Counted from the first letter of the stretch, positions 27,055 through 38,522 are shown. The stretch is DNA of 64,000 nucleotides from Chloroflexota bacterium (GCA_002718415.1 PBEM01000006.1:98009-162008); one strand, 5' to 3'. Notes: generated from the letters alone by a model not told the origin. Program-made: numbers and translations.

Positions 27055-27546
27055 ATGAGTAAGCCTATAGTCTCAATAATAATGGGAAGTAAGTCTGATC
27101 TAGATACAATGCAACATGCAGCAGATATTTTAGAAGAATTAAATATTCCTTATGAAATGAAAATTATTTCTGCACATAGAACCCCGAACCTTATGTTTAA
27201 ATATGCAGAAAAAGCAAATCAAAGAGGAATTAAAGTTATTATTGCAGGAGCTGGAGGTGCTGCACACCTTCCAGGAATGACAGCTTCAAAAACGATATTA
27301 CCTGTAATAGGTGTTCCAGTTAAAAGTTCTTCATTAAATGGAATTGACTCTCTTTTATCAATTGTTCAAATGCCTAAAGGGGTACCTGTAGCTACAGTAG
27401 CAATTGGAGCCAGTGGCAGTGCAAATGCGGGGTTACTTTCTGCACAAATATTGGCATTAAATGACAATAAATTACAAAAAAGTTTATCCAAGAAAAGAGA
27501 GGAAATAGCTAAAATTATTGAAACAGAAAATAGTCTAAATGATTAA
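27055..27546 (+). CDS. purE: N5-carboxyaminoimidazole ribonucleotide mutase
   Basis: Converts N5-CAIR to CAIR in purine synthesis. 163 residues, normal for class I PurE. The active-site stretches [12 protein letters not shown] and [10 protein letters not shown] are near residues 8 and 40, and [12 protein letters not shown] near residue 64. An AGAAAAG tract 3-9 bases before the ATG may aid initiation. It overlaps purK by 8 bases. Confidence 0.96.
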   Translation: MSKPIVSIIMGSKSDLDTMQHAADILEELNIPYEMKIISAHRTPNLMFKYAEKANQRGIKVIIAGAGGAAHLPGMTASKTILPVIGVPVKSSSLNGIDSLLSIVQMPKGVPVATVAIGASGSANAGLLSAQILALNDNKLQKSLSKKREEIAKIIETENSLND

Positions 27547-28696
27547 TACTTCCAAGAAACTTCCTACTGGATCAGTAATAGGAATAATTGGTGGAGGACA
27601 ACTTGGAAGAATGTTGTCTCAATCAGCAAAAATATTAGGATATAAAACAGTTATATTAGATCCTGTTCCTCTATGTCCAGCAGGTCAGGTATCTGACCAT
27701 CAAATTGTAGGAAATTATAATTCACTTTCTGCAGCAAATTCTTTATCAAACATGTGTGATGTAGTAACTTACGAGTTTGAAAATGTAGACTTAAATTGTT
27801 TATTGAAAATTTCTGAAAATATTGATGTCTTTCCAAGCCCAGAAATATTAAAAATCTCCAGTAATAGAATTTTAGAAAAAGAAAAACTAAGAAAAATAGG
27901 TGCACCTACAGTTGAATTTTTTCCAATTAACTCCATTGACGATTTTAATCAAGCCCAAAAAATAATTGGTTTTCCTATGATTATTAAAACAGCTTCCTCT
28001 GGTTATGATGGTAAAGGTCAAAAGTTATTAAAATCTGAGCATGATATAGATGATTACTTAATAAATTCAATCAAAATAAAAAAAGCTTTTATAGCAGAAG
28101 ATTTTTTAGATTTTAATTGTGAAATATCTGTAATTTGTGCTAGAAATATTGAAGGTGAAATTATAACCTTCTTTCCATCAGAAAATATACATGAAAATCA
28201 TATCCTTGATATATCAATTGTTCCTCCAAGAGTTTCAAAAAAAATTATTTCTTCAGCTAGAAATCTCGCTAAAAATATTGCTGAATCATTAGACTTAGTG
28301 GGACTGTTAGCAGTAGAAATGTTTCTTACAAAAAACAATGAATTACTTATAAATGAATTAGCTCCAAGACCACATAATTCAGGGCATTATACAATGAATG
28401 GATGTGAAACTTCGCAGTTTACTCAACTAATCAAAATATTAACTAAACAACCATTAGGGAATTCCAACCTTTCCTGTGCATCTGTAATGATCAATCTCTT
28501 AGGAGATTTATGGATTAATAATTCTTCAAAACCAAATTTAGAGAAATTAAATAAATCTAAAAATATTTTTGTTCATTTATACGGAAAAGATGAACCAAGA
28601 ATTGGAAGAAAAATGGGACATATAAATATAACATCAAATAATATATCTGATGCTTATATAAAAGCTATGGAAATTAAAAGTAAATTATCAAACTAG
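27539..28696 (+). CDS. purK: N5-carboxyaminoimidazole ribonucleotide synthase
   Basis: ATP-grasp enzyme that carboxylates AIR using bicarbonate and ATP. 385 residues. The N-terminal [23 protein letters not shown]-grasp loop [12 protein letters not shown] near residue 147 and the metal-binding [14 protein letters not shown] near residue 272 are diagnostic. Coupled to purE, which uses its unstable product. Its 3' end overlaps the convergent ABC ATPase gene by 9 bases. Confidence 0.95.
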   Translation: MINTSKKLPTGSVIGIIGGGQLGRMLSQSAKILGYKTVILDPVPLCPAGQVSDHQIVGNYNSLSAANSLSNMCDVVTYEFENVDLNCLLKISENIDVFPSPEILKISSNRILEKEKLRKIGAPTVEFFPINSIDDFNQAQKIIGFPMIIKTASSGYDGKGQKLLKSEHDIDDYLINSIKIKKAFIAEDFLDFNCEISVICARNIEGEIITFFPSENIHENHILDISIVPPRVSKKIISSARNLAKNIAESLDLVGLLAVEMFLTKNNELLINELAPRPHNSGHYTMNGCETSQFTQLIKILTKQPLGNSNLSCASVMINLLGDLWINNSSKPNLEKLNKSKNIFVHLYGKDEPRIGRKMGHINITSNNISDAYIKAMEIKSKLSN

Positions 28697-29377
28697 TTTA
28701 CCGTCAGAAATTTCTATAACTCTGTCAGAAAGATTTAATAAAGTTCTATCATGAGTAGTAGCTAAAATTGTAATACCTTTATCTTTAACCATTTTTTTAA
28801 AGGAACTAAATATTTTTTCAGCATTAACTGAATCAAGTTCACCGGTTGGTTCATCAGCAAGAATTAGATTAGGCTCATTTACTATAGCTCTAGCAATGGC
28901 AATTCTTTGCTGTTCTCCTCCTGAAAGCTCATATGGTCTATGTCTAGATCTATGGGATAAACCAACTGTTTCAATAGCTTTATTAGTCATTTTTTTTCTT
29001 GTTGTAGATTTAATTCCCGAAATTCGTAAAGGTAATTCAACATTTTCATATGCACTAAGTAAAGGTAATAAAGAGAAAGATTGAAATATTATTCCAATTT
29101 TTTTTCGTCTTATCGAAATTATTTCTTTTTGATTTAATTTATCTAGATTATCTCCATCAAAAAGAATTTGACCTTCAGTAGGATAATCAAGACCAGAGAT
29201 TAAATTTAATAATGTTGTTTTCCCTGAACCAGAACGACCAACAAAAGTTATAAATTCCCCAGATTTTACTTCTAAATTTACATTATTTACTGCTCTAACA
29301 GTTTGAGATTCAGTTTGATAATCTTTAGTTAGATTAATTGCTCTAATTATAATTTTATTTTGTAATGTTTCATTCAT
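28688..29377 (-). CDS. ABC transporter ATP-binding protein, MacB/LolD type
   Basis: 229-residue ATPase with Walker A GRSGSGKTT near residue 43, the Q-loop FQSFSLLPLLSAYENV, signature LSGGEQQR near residue 142, Walker B LILADEPTGELDS near residue 162 and the H-loop THD. It belongs to the group that energises FtsX/MacB permeases. It overlaps a second ATPase gene by 8 bases, which in turn overlaps the large permease gene by 8, so all three are one translationally coupled operon. Confidence 0.9.
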   Translation of the reverse strand: MNETLQNKIIIRAINLTKDYQTESQTVRAVNNVNLEVKSGEFITFVGRSGSGKTTLLNLISGLDYPTEGQILFDGDNLDKLNQKEIISIRRKKIGIIFQSFSLLPLLSAYENVELPLRISGIKSTTRKKMTNKAIETVGLSHRSRHRPYELSGGEQQRIAIARAIVNEPNLILADEPTGELDSVNAEKIFSSFKKMVKDKGITILATTHDRTLLNLSDRVIEISDGKLV

Positions 29378-30206
29378 CAGATTCTAATATTACTTTACCA
29401 TCTTTATAATTAGAAAATTTAACCTTTCGTCCAAGTCTTTCTATAATTTGATTTGGAATTTGCATATGCCCACTAGAGTCAACTAAATGAAACTCGTTAT
29501 TATTTTTAATTACTTCTGAACTAGTTTTTCCATCTCTTATTGTTATTGCCCTATCAACAGAAGATGAAATTAATGGATCATGAGTAACTATTACAATAGT
29601 TGTATTTAGTTCTTTGTTTACTGAATTGAATAATTCTAAAATCTCTTTAGAAGTATTATCATCAAGTTCTCCAGTTGGCTCATCTGCAAGTAATAATTTA
29701 GGAGAATTACTTAAAGCAACAGCAATAGCTACCCTTTGTTGCTCGCCTCCAGATAATTGAAAAGGTTTAAAATCTCTTCTATTTTTAAGTCCAACCATTT
29801 CTAATAAATTTTGAGAACGTATTTTTCTTTCGTTTTTTGAAAACTTTGAAACTATCAAAGGTAATTCAATGTTTTCTATAACAGATAAATAAGGAAAAAG
29901 ATTTTGGGTATTATCTTGCCATATAAAACCTATTTCTTTTCTTCTATAAAAAACAGATTGGTTTTCATTCATATTTAGTAAATCATAATCTCCTACATTT
30001 ACAATACCTGCGGAAGGAGTGTCATATCCAGCTAAAATATTCAAAAGGGTTGATTTACCACTTCCAGAAGCACCTACTATAGCAATAATTTCACCTAAAT
30101 TAACAGATAATTCAAGACCTCTCAATGCAACTACTTCAACATCTAAGGTTTTGTAAATCTTAAATAATCCTTGACATAAAATATAAGTGTTGTCTTTATT
30201 ACTCAT
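29370..30206 (-). CDS. ABC transporter ATP-binding protein with AbrB-like C-terminal tail
   Basis: 278-residue MacB/LolD-type ATPase: Walker A GASGSGKST near residue 42, signature LSGGEQQR near residue 146, Walker B LLLADEPTGELDD near residue 166. About 50 residues follow the ATPase core and read like a swapped-hairpin AbrB-type segment (VDSSGHMQIPNQIIERLG, then VKFSNYKDGKVIL). Similar tails occur on ABC ATPases of other Chloroflexota, as far as I recall; their role is unknown and might be dimerisation or regulation. The partner ATPase downstream lacks this tail, so the transporter may use an ATPase heterodimer. Confidence 0.85.
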   Translation of the reverse strand: MSNKDNTYILCQGLFKIYKTLDVEVVALRGLELSVNLGEIIAIVGASGSGKSTLLNILAGYDTPSAGIVNVGDYDLLNMNENQSVFYRRKEIGFIWQDNTQNLFPYLSVIENIELPLIVSKFSKNERKIRSQNLLEMVGLKNRRDFKPFQLSGGEQQRVAIAVALSNSPKLLLADEPTGELDDNTSKEILELFNSVNKELNTTIVIVTHDPLISSSVDRAITIRDGKTSSEVIKNNNEFHLVDSSGHMQIPNQIIERLGRKVKFSNYKDGKVILESDE

Positions 30207-33200
30207 TACCCATTCTCATAACTAAATTGATTGATTTTTTATAAACAGAAATAAGTGTATTTATTATTATAAATAAAAATACAAAAAATAAAGTTCCAAA
30301 TATTAACAAAAATATAGACCAATCTATCACAATTTGCATAGGTAGATTGACACTTGTTTCAGAAGTAGAATTCGCTAAATATGGCATAATGGTAGTTCCT
30401 AACTGAACGCCCATAAAAATACCAACCAATAAAGCAATAATTATTACAATAAACTGCTCTATAAAAACAAAAAATATTAGTTGTCTACCCGATAAACCCA
30501 TTGTTCGTAATAAAGCATTTTCAGATTCTCTTTTACGAAATGAAATTCTAGAGTGAACAATAAATCCTGCCGAAGTTACAGTAAGAACTGTAAAAAATGA
30601 AATGCCTAATAATGCTTTCCAACCTGAAACTAAAAGTGGATTAATTGTTATTTCATCAAGTTGTTGATCATTACTAATTATTTTTCCATATTTAATACCA
30701 GCAGAATTTAAATTGTTTCTAATTTCATTTAATGTTTCATTAATATCAAACATTAAATTATCTTTTCTATCTAATTTAATCCAAATTTCATCAGGGTTTT
30801 TTTCTCCCCAAGGAATTTCCCGATTAAGTATATTATGTAATATATCTTCATCCATTATTATGAATGATTCATCTTCAGATTCAATAGAAGGAAAAAAATC
30901 AATTTGATTTTCAACTAAAACATTAACAGGAATCTCATTAATTAATATTTGGAGAGGTATATCATTATTTATCCCAAATATTTCTACGAAAGTTTTATTG
31001 GAAATTACAGGTATATTTTTTAATGTTGTATTATATGTGATTCCTCGATAATCTCTAACTCTACCTGATGTCCATCTAAATCTTGATATATCAGAATTAA
31101 AAGATGTTAGACTATCACCAACAGAATTTTTTGCTGTTTGGATTAATCGCCAATTATTTAAGTCATTAAATTCCTCTAAGATTTCAATTTGTTTATCCTC
31201 GGTATAAACAAAAATTGAATCTAAATCCAAATATCCAGTCGAAAGATCTCTTCTGGGTGATATAACTCCAAATGAGTGAAATCTATATGGTGATTCAAAG
31301 TTTATATTAAATAATTTTTTTTCTAAAAAAATAAATTCATTTTTCTCTAAATCATTAGTTTTTTCTTCATAAGATTTAATTATATTATTTGATGCGCGAT
31401 CTCTTGTTAATTGTAAATCAAAAAAAACACTAAAATAACGATCATTTTTATCTGATAACCTAACAGATACTAAAGTATCTAAAGGAACAAATCCTGGCCT
31501 TAATTTAATGCCTAAGTATTCACTGTTTTCAGGCAGTAAGATACCTTGTTCAAAAAACTCTGGTTTCAGAGTAGAAATTGAATTTTTACTTATATTTAGA
31601 TCATTTCTATTCCATCCAACATTTAAGAATTTTTCGCTATCAATTCCTAAAATTCTTACTAATTGAGTACCATAAGTTTCAGTTGTAAGGCCTCTTTTTC
31701 TATAAAGTGTCATAGTATTATCTGGATTAATAGTTTTAGGAATAACATTATCTAATGAATAACTTTTATCGCCCCAATTACCAATAGATTTAACTCTAAT
31801 ATCAGTTCCTGTTTCATAATTAACTTTATCTTCAAAAGATCTAATTAGAGACGCACTAAAAGTTGATGCAAAAACACCCACTCCTGCAGTTAATACAATT
31901 AAGAATGATAATTTAGAATAATGTGAAGGATTACGAGCCATTTGCCATAAGGAAATAATTAAAAATGATGGAACTAAATCAGATATAAATTTCCATGACA
32001 AAATATTTACAATAAAACTTATAAAAAGTGGAAAAATCCTCAATAGTATTATCCCAATTGAGACCATAAAAAATGCAGGAAAAAAAAGTAATAAATTACT
32101 AACATTTTGTTCGCCAAAAAGATCAACTGCCAAAAAAGACCCTTCTTTAGATAATATCCAAAAAATAAAAATCACTAAAATCAATAAACCAACATCTAAA
32201 TAATACTTACTTATAAAACTTTTAGTTATTGGCCTTGATTTATTAAATCTAGATAAAATAACTGCATTTTTAGTAGCAATATACGAAGGAATTATCATAG
32301 GAACAAAACTGAGAAAACCTCCAATTAATCCCATTATAAATACCGTATAATTAAGATTTACAGGTAAAATCATCCCACTATTTAAATCAGAATAAATTAA
32401 CCCGGTTAGAGAGACTATTGCTAAAGATAAAAAAGGACCAACGATAACAGAAATAAAAATAAAAAAAATAGCTTCCAATATAAAAACCGACAGAATTTGA
32501 ATCGATGTAGAGCCTCTTATTCGTAGTAACATAATTTCGGGTTTTTGAGAATCTACTAATAAACCACTTAAAACCATTGTGTAATAAAAAACAACCAAAA
32601 CAATTAACGAAATAACAATTATCATAGGTAACCGACTGAAATATAAATCTTCATCAAATTTTTCTAAAACTTCCTGTAGATCAGTCCTTAAAATAAAACC
32701 ATCAACAAATGTTTTCATCTCAATCTTCATGCTCTCGATCTGATTTTGTACTAATTCGGAATCGTTCGCATTGATTTTTTTTGGATCAATATCCAGTAGC
32801 CAAGCATACTCTGTTCCAATTTCAGGATAAAGACTAGAAATCCCATTCAAAATAGTCTCTTCTGGAACTAAAAAATTAGCAAAAATTAAATTAGGGGACT
32901 TATTTGCAAAAGCAGTATCAAAAATGTACCAAACATTATCACTATTTGAAGATCTATTATATATTCCGGAAATTCTAATATTTAATTTATCTTCAGTATT
33001 TAACCAATGAGGCTTTAAAAAGTAATTATCTCCGACATTTAAATTTAATTTGTCAGATGTTAATTTATCAATTAGAACTTCTATGGCTGAATTTTCGTTA
33101 TAGAAATTTTTATAAATTTTCGGGATTGAACCATCGATAATTTCTATAGAATTTATCGAATCAGGAATTAAAATAAAATTAGCTCTTAAACAACTATAAT

Positions 33201-33579
33201 CGTTTCGTAAATTATTACTACAAACATTTTTAGAGGTAATATTTCTATCGTCTACAAAAAATGTCCATGTCTTAATTCCTATATAACTTCCCGTAATAAA
33301 TCCTTCAAATTTTTTTTGTGTATTATCAACTATTTCTAGTATAGAATCGAAAGTTTGATAATCTGTTTTTTTAACTTTGACTTCCATTAGTAAATCTACC
33401 TTCGGTTGATCTAAATTTCCTAATTGATTTTGTAAAGATAAATTTCTTAATGTATCAAAAAATACAATTGATGTTGAAGTGATTGTAGAAGATAACAAGA
33501 CACCAAGTATTACTGCAAAAAGCATAGATTTATGAGCAAATATTCTAATTGTTATTAATTTAAAAGCATCTATGATCAT
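30199..33579 (-). CDS. Large FtsX-like ABC permease
   Basis: 1126-residue membrane protein. An N-terminal helix (residues 15-40) is followed by an extracytoplasmic region of about 270 residues, three or four helices near 315-450 forming one FtsX domain, further helices near 465-580, a second extracytoplasmic region of about 400 residues, and a final FtsX domain near 985-1120 (LRTMGLSGRQLIFFVFIEQ). Two FtsX domains in one chain mean the protein can form the whole transmembrane unit alone. With the two coupled ATPases it probably exports or extracts lipids, lipoproteins or peptides; the substrate is unknown. Confidence 0.85.
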   Translation of the reverse strand: MIIDAFKLITIRIFAHKSMLFAVILGVLLSSTITSTSIVFFDTLRNLSLQNQLGNLDQPKVDLLMEVKVKKTDYQTFDSILEIVDNTQKKFEGFITGSYIGIKTWTFFVDDRNITSKNVCSNNLRNDYSCLRANFILIPDSINSIEIIDGSIPKIYKNFYNENSAIEVLIDKLTSDKLNLNVGDNYFLKPHWLNTEDKLNIRISGIYNRSSNSDNVWYIFDTAFANKSPNLIFANFLVPEETILNGISSLYPEIGTEYAWLLDIDPKKINANDSELVQNQIESMKIEMKTFVDGFILRTDLQEVLEKFDEDLYFSRLPMIIVISLIVLVVFYYTMVLSGLLVDSQKPEIMLLRIRGSTSIQILSVFILEAIFFIFISVIVGPFLSLAIVSLTGLIYSDLNSGMILPVNLNYTVFIMGLIGGFLSFVPMIIPSYIATKNAVILSRFNKSRPITKSFISKYYLDVGLLILVIFIFWILSKEGSFLAVDLFGEQNVSNLLLFFPAFFMVSIGIILLRIFPLFISFIVNILSWKFISDLVPSFLIISLWQMARNPSHYSKLSFLIVLTAGVGVFASTFSASLIRSFEDKVNYETGTDIRVKSIGNWGDKSYSLDNVIPKTINPDNTMTLYRKRGLTTETYGTQLVRILGIDSEKFLNVGWNRNDLNISKNSISTLKPEFFEQGILLPENSEYLGIKLRPGFVPLDTLVSVRLSDKNDRYFSVFFDLQLTRDRASNNIIKSYEEKTNDLEKNEFIFLEKKLFNINFESPYRFHSFGVISPRRDLSTGYLDLDSIFVYTEDKQIEILEEFNDLNNWRLIQTAKNSVGDSLTSFNSDISRFRWTSGRVRDYRGITYNTTLKNIPVISNKTFVEIFGINNDIPLQILINEIPVNVLVENQIDFFPSIESEDESFIIMDEDILHNILNREIPWGEKNPDEIWIKLDRKDNLMFDINETLNEIRNNLNSAGIKYGKIISNDQQLDEITINPLLVSGWKALLGISFFTVLTVTSAGFIVHSRISFRKRESENALLRTMGLSGRQLIFFVFIEQFIVIIIALLVGIFMGVQLGTTIMPYLANSTSETSVNLPMQIVIDWSIFLLIFGTLFFVFLFIIINTLISVYKKSINLVMRMGNE

Positions 33580-33624
33580 AAAATTGTAAAATTGGTTTTA
33601 AAAATTCTTTAAGAAAATAATCTT

Positions 33625-34665
33625 GTGACTATTAGTAATCCAATTATATTTATAACTTTGTTGTTCGTAATCTTTTCAATTGTTTCATGTTCAGAAGAAA
33701 ATGCAAATAACAATAATCCGAAGTTGCAAATTATAGAAGAAAATAATCCTATAACGAAGAGGATAACAATACCAGAAATCGTAGACTTAATTGCTCCTTC
33801 AGTAGTAGAAATCGCAACATATGGAAAATCAGAAACGGGTGTAGCAACCGGTCTTATTCTTGATTCAGAGGGGCACATTTTAACCAATAAGCATGTAATA
33901 AAATATGCTGAAGCAATTACTGTCGCATTCAATAATGGAAAAACATTAAAAGGCAGTAAATACAGAGAAGATCCTATATTAGATTTAGCAATAATTAAAG
34001 TTGATAATAATAATATAAAATTAATCCCTGCTAAATTTGGCAATTCCAATAATTTAAGAGTTGGAGAAGATGTCATTGCTATTGGACATGCATTAGGTTT
34101 AGAAGGAGGCCCATCGGTAAGTAAAGGTATAATCAGTGCTTTAAATAGAACTATTAGCGATGGAGTAGAAAATGATATGACAGGTTTAATTCAAACAGAT
34201 GCGGCTATAAATAGTGGTAATTCTGGAGGTCCATTAGTTAATAATGAAGGAGAAGTGATAGGGATAAATACAATTAGAACGGGAAGCGATGGAATTGGTT
34301 TTGCTATTAATATTAATAATTCTTTAGATTCTGCAAAAAAATTAATAGCACTAGGTGATCCTCCTCCTCCAGGCTATCTTGGTATTAGTTTTGACGAAAT
34401 AACCCCAGCATTAGCATTTTTATTTGATCTCCCAACTAATCATTTATGGATAACATATATTAATCCAGGATCACCAGCCGAAGTTTCTGGTCTTAAAATT
34501 GACGACATTATAATAAGTATGAATGATTCTAAAATACAAAATGGAGCAAATTTAACAGAATTTCTAAGAACTCATCAGGCAGGAAATAAAATTAATATTA
34601 CTTTGCTTAGAGATAGAAGTTATCTTTTAGAAACTGAAGTTATATTAGGTGAAAGACCAAACTAA
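33625..34665 (+). CDS. HtrA/Deg-like serine protease, lipoprotein
   Basis: 346-residue trypsin-like protease with a C-terminal PDZ domain. The lipobox FSIVS-C22 predicts a membrane-anchored extracytoplasmic enzyme. The catalytic triad is H90 (LTNKHV), D120 (ILDLAIIKV) and S200 (NSGNSGGP). The PDZ domain spans about 238-340 (GYLGISFDEI ... GSPAEVSGLKIDDIIISMND). It should degrade or refold misfolded envelope proteins. Start is GTG at 33625, 45 bases from the divergent ABC permease gene. Confidence 0.9.
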   Translation: MTISNPIIFITLLFVIFSIVSCSEENANNNNPKLQIIEENNPITKRITIPEIVDLIAPSVVEIATYGKSETGVATGLILDSEGHILTNKHVIKYAEAITVAFNNGKTLKGSKYREDPILDLAIIKVDNNNIKLIPAKFGNSNNLRVGEDVIAIGHALGLEGGPSVSKGIISALNRTISDGVENDMTGLIQTDAAINSGNSGGPLVNNEGEVIGINTIRTGSDGIGFAININNSLDSAKKLIALGDPPPPGYLGISFDEITPALAFLFDLPTNHLWITYINPGSPAEVSGLKIDDIIISMNDSKIQNGANLTEFLRTHQAGNKINITLLRDRSYLLETEVILGERPN

Positions 34666-34669
34666 AAAA

Positions 34670-36793
34670 TTATTTCTTTTGTAAAATTAAATTTCCATAA
34701 AGATCTACTTCTACCTGCCAATTTGGCGGAATAATACTTGTAGAATCAGGCTCTTCAACTATTGCAGGCCCACTAAATAATAAACCACTTGAAAATTTAG
34801 ATCGATCATAGACAGGTGTATTGATTTTTTTATGTTCCTCACTAAAATAAACTGACCTCTGACCTTTGATCGCAATAGATTTATTTTTATAGTTACTTTT
34901 TAATTCTTGATTTTTTGGAATGGAAATTTTTCTAACTGCAGTTAATCGTAAATTTACTATTTCTACTGGATCATTATCTACTCTAAAGCCATAAGAGCTC
35001 TCATGAGCTAAATGAAACGATTCAAGTAATTCTGTTAACCAATTTTGGTCAATTTTTTTGTCTGGAGCTTGAATATTTAATTCAAAACTCTGTCCCCAAT
35101 ATCTCATTTCTAAAAATTTTTCAAATAATATATTGGGTTTTTGGTCAACATTAACATTATAAGAATGCAAACCCCTTCCTTCGACTTCAAGCGAATCAAA
35201 TCCTTCTTTTACTTCAGATAAATCCATTGTATCTGTGCGAACTATTAAGGTTTTTGATACATCCATCCTAATATCTGTAACTAAAAGGCCTAAAGCAGAA
35301 GCAGTTCCTGGGCCTTTAGGTATAAGTACCTTCTGTATACCCACCTCTTCTGCTAAATTAGCTACATGAGCTGGCCCAGCTCCACCAAAACCCACCATAA
35401 TAAATTCTCGAGGATCATGTCCTTTTTGAACAGAAACCAGTCTAAGTGCATTTACCATTGCATTATTTGCTATTTCAATTATTGCATTAGCTACTTCCAG
35501 AACAGAAAGACCTAATTGTTTAGCACAATTATCAAAGATTGATTTTTCTGCTAAATCAATATCTAAAATTATTTCTTCATTTGCAAAATAATTTGGATCA
35601 AGTTTTCCAAGAATTAAATTTGCATCTGTAATTGTAGGTTGTGTACCTCCTAATCCATAACAAGCGGGACCAGGATCTGCACCAGAGGATTGTGGTCCAA
35701 CACGTAAAGCTCCTCCGGAATCAACCCATGCAATAGAACCACCACCAGCACCTATTTCAACTAAATCTATTACAGGAGTCCTTATAGGATATCCTGAAGA
35801 ACCTCCAAATGCTCCTGCTCCAGTTTGTGCAAAATTTCCAACACTGTAATCTTTTGTTACTGTAGGTTTACCGTCTCTAATTAATGCGGCTTTAGCAGTT
35901 GTTCCTCCCATATCAAAAGAAATAATATTTTTATATCCTAAAGATTTTCCTAAAACTGAAGAAGCTACTACCCCTGCGGCAGGTCCAGATTCTACCATAT
36001 GAACAGGTGATGTAATTGCAGCGTCTGCTGTGTAAACTCCTCCATTCGATTGCATAACTAAAAGTTCAGCATTAATTTTATATTTAAATAATTTTTTACT
36101 AATTGAAGTAATATATTTATTGATTATTGGAGAAATTGATGAATTAATTACTGTAGTTGAAGCTCTTAGGTATTCCCTAAATTCTGGTACAACTTCAGAA
36201 GAAGTAGAAATCATTAACTTTGGTAATCGTATTTGTATAGCTTTCTTTAATTGAATTTCATGCTCCGGATTTCTATATGAATGAAGCAAACAAATAGCTA
36301 CAGCATCTACTTTATTCTTGATAAGTAACTCAATGATTTTATCTATTGATTTTTTATCTATAGGTTTAATTATTTCACCTTTTGAATTCATCCTTTCTAT
36401 AACTTCGAAACATAATTGTCTAGGAATTAAAGGTTTAGGTTTTTTAAATTGTAAATCATAAAGAGATGGCCTTATTTGTCGGGCGATTTCAAGCATATCT
36501 CTGAAGCCTTCTGTAGTAATGAAGGCTGTTTTAGCTGTTTTTCCTTCAATTATTGCATTTGTAGCAACTGTGGTAGCATGAACAACATATTCCATAGATT
36601 CGGGTTGGATTTTTTTAAATTTCAAAATCTTTTCAACTGCACTTATAAATCCAATAGATGGATCTAATGGTGTAGTCAAAACTTTTGAAGTGAAAATTTC
36701 TCCAGTGTTAGAATTAATTAAAGTAGCATCAGTAAATGTTCCACCAATATCTACTCCAATTCTATAGTTGTTAATTTTTTTTGATGATTTCAA
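34670..36793 (-). CDS. hyuA: Hydantoinase/oxoprolinase subunit A
   Basis: 707-residue ATP-dependent hydantoinase/5-oxoprolinase alpha subunit. The N-terminal [17 protein letters not shown] and central [16 protein letters not shown] are the actin-like ATP-binding motifs; [15 protein letters not shown] near residue 68 and [16 protein letters not shown] near residue 465 are family signatures. It acts with HyuB, encoded directly upstream with a 2-base gap, to hydrolyse a cyclic amide such as N-methylhydantoin, hydantoin or 5-oxoproline; the exact substrate is not evident. Confidence 0.9.
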   Translation of the reverse strand: MKSSKKINNYRIGVDIGGTFTDATLINSNTGEIFTSKVLTTPLDPSIGFISAVEKILKFKKIQPESMEYVVHATTVATNAIIEGKTAKTAFITTEGFRDMLEIARQIRPSLYDLQFKKPKPLIPRQLCFEVIERMNSKGEIIKPIDKKSIDKIIELLIKNKVDAVAICLLHSYRNPEHEIQLKKAIQIRLPKLMISTSSEVVPEFREYLRASTTVINSSISPIINKYITSISKKLFKYKINAELLVMQSNGGVYTADAAITSPVHMVESGPAAGVVASSVLGKSLGYKNIISFDMGGTTAKAALIRDGKPTVTKDYSVGNFAQTGAGAFGGSSGYPIRTPVIDLVEIGAGGGSIAWVDSGGALRVGPQSSGADPGPACYGLGGTQPTITDANLILGKLDPNYFANEEIILDIDLAEKSIFDNCAKQLGLSVLEVANAIIEIANNAMVNALRLVSVQKGHDPREFIMVGFGGAGPAHVANLAEEVGIQKVLIPKGPGTASALGLLVTDIRMDVSKTLIVRTDTMDLSEVKEGFDSLEVEGRGLHSYNVNVDQKPNILFEKFLEMRYWGQSFELNIQAPDKKIDQNWLTELLESFHLAHESSYGFRVDNDPVEIVNLRLTAVRKISIPKNQELKSNYKNKSIAIKGQRSVYFSEEHKKINTPVYDRSKFSSGLLFSGPAIVEEPDSTSIIPPNWQVEVDLYGNLILQKK

Positions 36794-36795
36794 AT

Positions 36796-38520
36796 TTAAT
36801 TTAGCCTTAAATTTCTTAATTTGTATGTTTTTTTATAATCTACAAGTTTTTGACTTTTATCTATATGTACACCATAAATATTTCTAGCTCTTTCATATGA
36901 AATTTTTTGTTGTAAATAATCAGATAACACTTTTATAGGATCTCTTTTAAATGGACTACCAAAACCTCCACCTCCTGAAGTTCGATAACTTATTACATCT
37001 CCAGAATATAATTGGATGGTCTTTTTAGAAGATAGAGTGATTTCTTGTTTATTCTTTCTTTTTAAAGCATAGACTGAAACGCTTCCTTTTTTTCCTCCAA
37101 ATAAACCATGAGGTCCATCTTTATCTCTATCAGCTAAAATAGTAAAAGTAGTTTCGTCAGTAAACATATAATCTCTTCGAAGACCCAATCCACCTCTAAA
37201 CTTTCCTGGTCCTTCAGAATTTGGAATTAGTTCATATTTTGTTATTTGAACAGGATAATTACTTTCTGTTTCTTCAATTGGCGCATTTTCAGTATTTTGA
37301 CCGTGAGCTTGTACAGCATCTGGACCATCAGACGTAGATCTAGCCCCATAACCACCTGCCAACGTTTCAAGAAAACAATAATAATCACCAGTGTATTCAT
37401 TTATTCCTCCAAAACCTGAATGACATTGCATAGATTTAGTGCCTGCACAAATTAAATCTGGCATAGATTTAGATAATGCCAAGAATATTAAATCATTAAG
37501 CCTTACATGGGTTTCCCATCCTCCCACTACAGGTGCAGGATGAACACAATTAGTAACAGTGCCTTCAGGAGCAATAACATTTACGTATTTATAAAATCCA
37601 TGATTAACAGGCAAATCTTTATCCATTAAACATCTAAGAGCATAAGCACAAGCAGAAAAAGTTTGGGCAAAAGTAGAATTTACAGGAGCTTGCCTTTGTA
37701 AATCTGATCCTGATGTATTAAAAGTTATTTTGTTTTTATCTATTATAATTTCAACCTTTAAAATAACTTTCTTATCTGTAAATCCATCGTTATCAACAAA
37801 TCCTTCAGCAAAATATTTTCCTATAGGTAGTTTAGATAATTCATTTTTAGTTCTACGTTCTGTGTATTTAATAATTTCCTCTATATATAAATTAAATTCA
37901 TCTAATCCATATTTATGTAATATTTCAAGAATTCTTTTTTCTCCGGTCAAATTAGATCCGATTTGAGCTCTAATATCTCCAGAAGTTTCATGCTTTGATC
38001 TTATTTGCTCTAAAATAAGATCAAAAATATCTTTGTCTATTTTGCCTTTTTTTACTAATTTCACACGTGGAATAATCACACCCTCTTGAAAAATTTCCTT
38101 AAAAGCACCAACAGAAGCAGGTGCCCCCCCTCCTACATCTACATGATGCGCTAAACAAGCAACATATCCAACTAAATATTCTTTAAAATACACAGGTGAG
38201 ATTAAAGAAATATCATTTAAATGTACCCCACCACCATAAGGGTCATTCGAGAGTATCATATCTCCTTCTAAAATATTTTCTACTCCATATTGATTAACAA
38301 TTTCAGGGATATGTTTAATAAAAGACCCTAAATGAACCGGCTGGGTAAATGCCTGAGAAATACATCTCAATTCACTATCAAAAAATGCACAAGAAAAATC
38401 TTGCCGTGTCTTCACATTTGTTGAGTATGCACTTCTGCGTAATGTAATAGCCATTTCTTCAGTTGCCTGAATAAGTGCATTTCTAATAACTTCAAATTTG
38501 ATTGCATTTATTGTTTGCAT
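36796..38520 (-). CDS. hyuB: Hydantoinase/oxoprolinase subunit B
   Basis: 574-residue beta subunit. Family stretches include FEVIRNALIQATEEMAITLRRSAYS at the N-terminus, DMILSNDPYGGGVHLNDISL near residue 85, ACLAHHVDVGGGAPAS near residue 120 and the C-terminal GGLGLRRDYMF and GGGGFGSPFKRDP. It lies between the CocE/NonD hydrolase gene (2-base gap upstream) and hyuA, so the three form one operon. The gene order suggests sequential hydrolysis of an amide or ester compound. Confidence 0.9.
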   Translation of the reverse strand: MQTINAIKFEVIRNALIQATEEMAITLRRSAYSTNVKTRQDFSCAFFDSELRCISQAFTQPVHLGSFIKHIPEIVNQYGVENILEGDMILSNDPYGGGVHLNDISLISPVYFKEYLVGYVACLAHHVDVGGGAPASVGAFKEIFQEGVIIPRVKLVKKGKIDKDIFDLILEQIRSKHETSGDIRAQIGSNLTGEKRILEILHKYGLDEFNLYIEEIIKYTERRTKNELSKLPIGKYFAEGFVDNDGFTDKKVILKVEIIIDKNKITFNTSGSDLQRQAPVNSTFAQTFSACAYALRCLMDKDLPVNHGFYKYVNVIAPEGTVTNCVHPAPVVGGWETHVRLNDLIFLALSKSMPDLICAGTKSMQCHSGFGGINEYTGDYYCFLETLAGGYGARSTSDGPDAVQAHGQNTENAPIEETESNYPVQITKYELIPNSEGPGKFRGGLGLRRDYMFTDETTFTILADRDKDGPHGLFGGKKGSVSVYALKRKNKQEITLSSKKTIQLYSGDVISYRTSGGGGFGSPFKRDPIKVLSDYLQQKISYERARNIYGVHIDKSQKLVDYKKTYKLRNLRLN

Positions 38521-38522
38521 AT

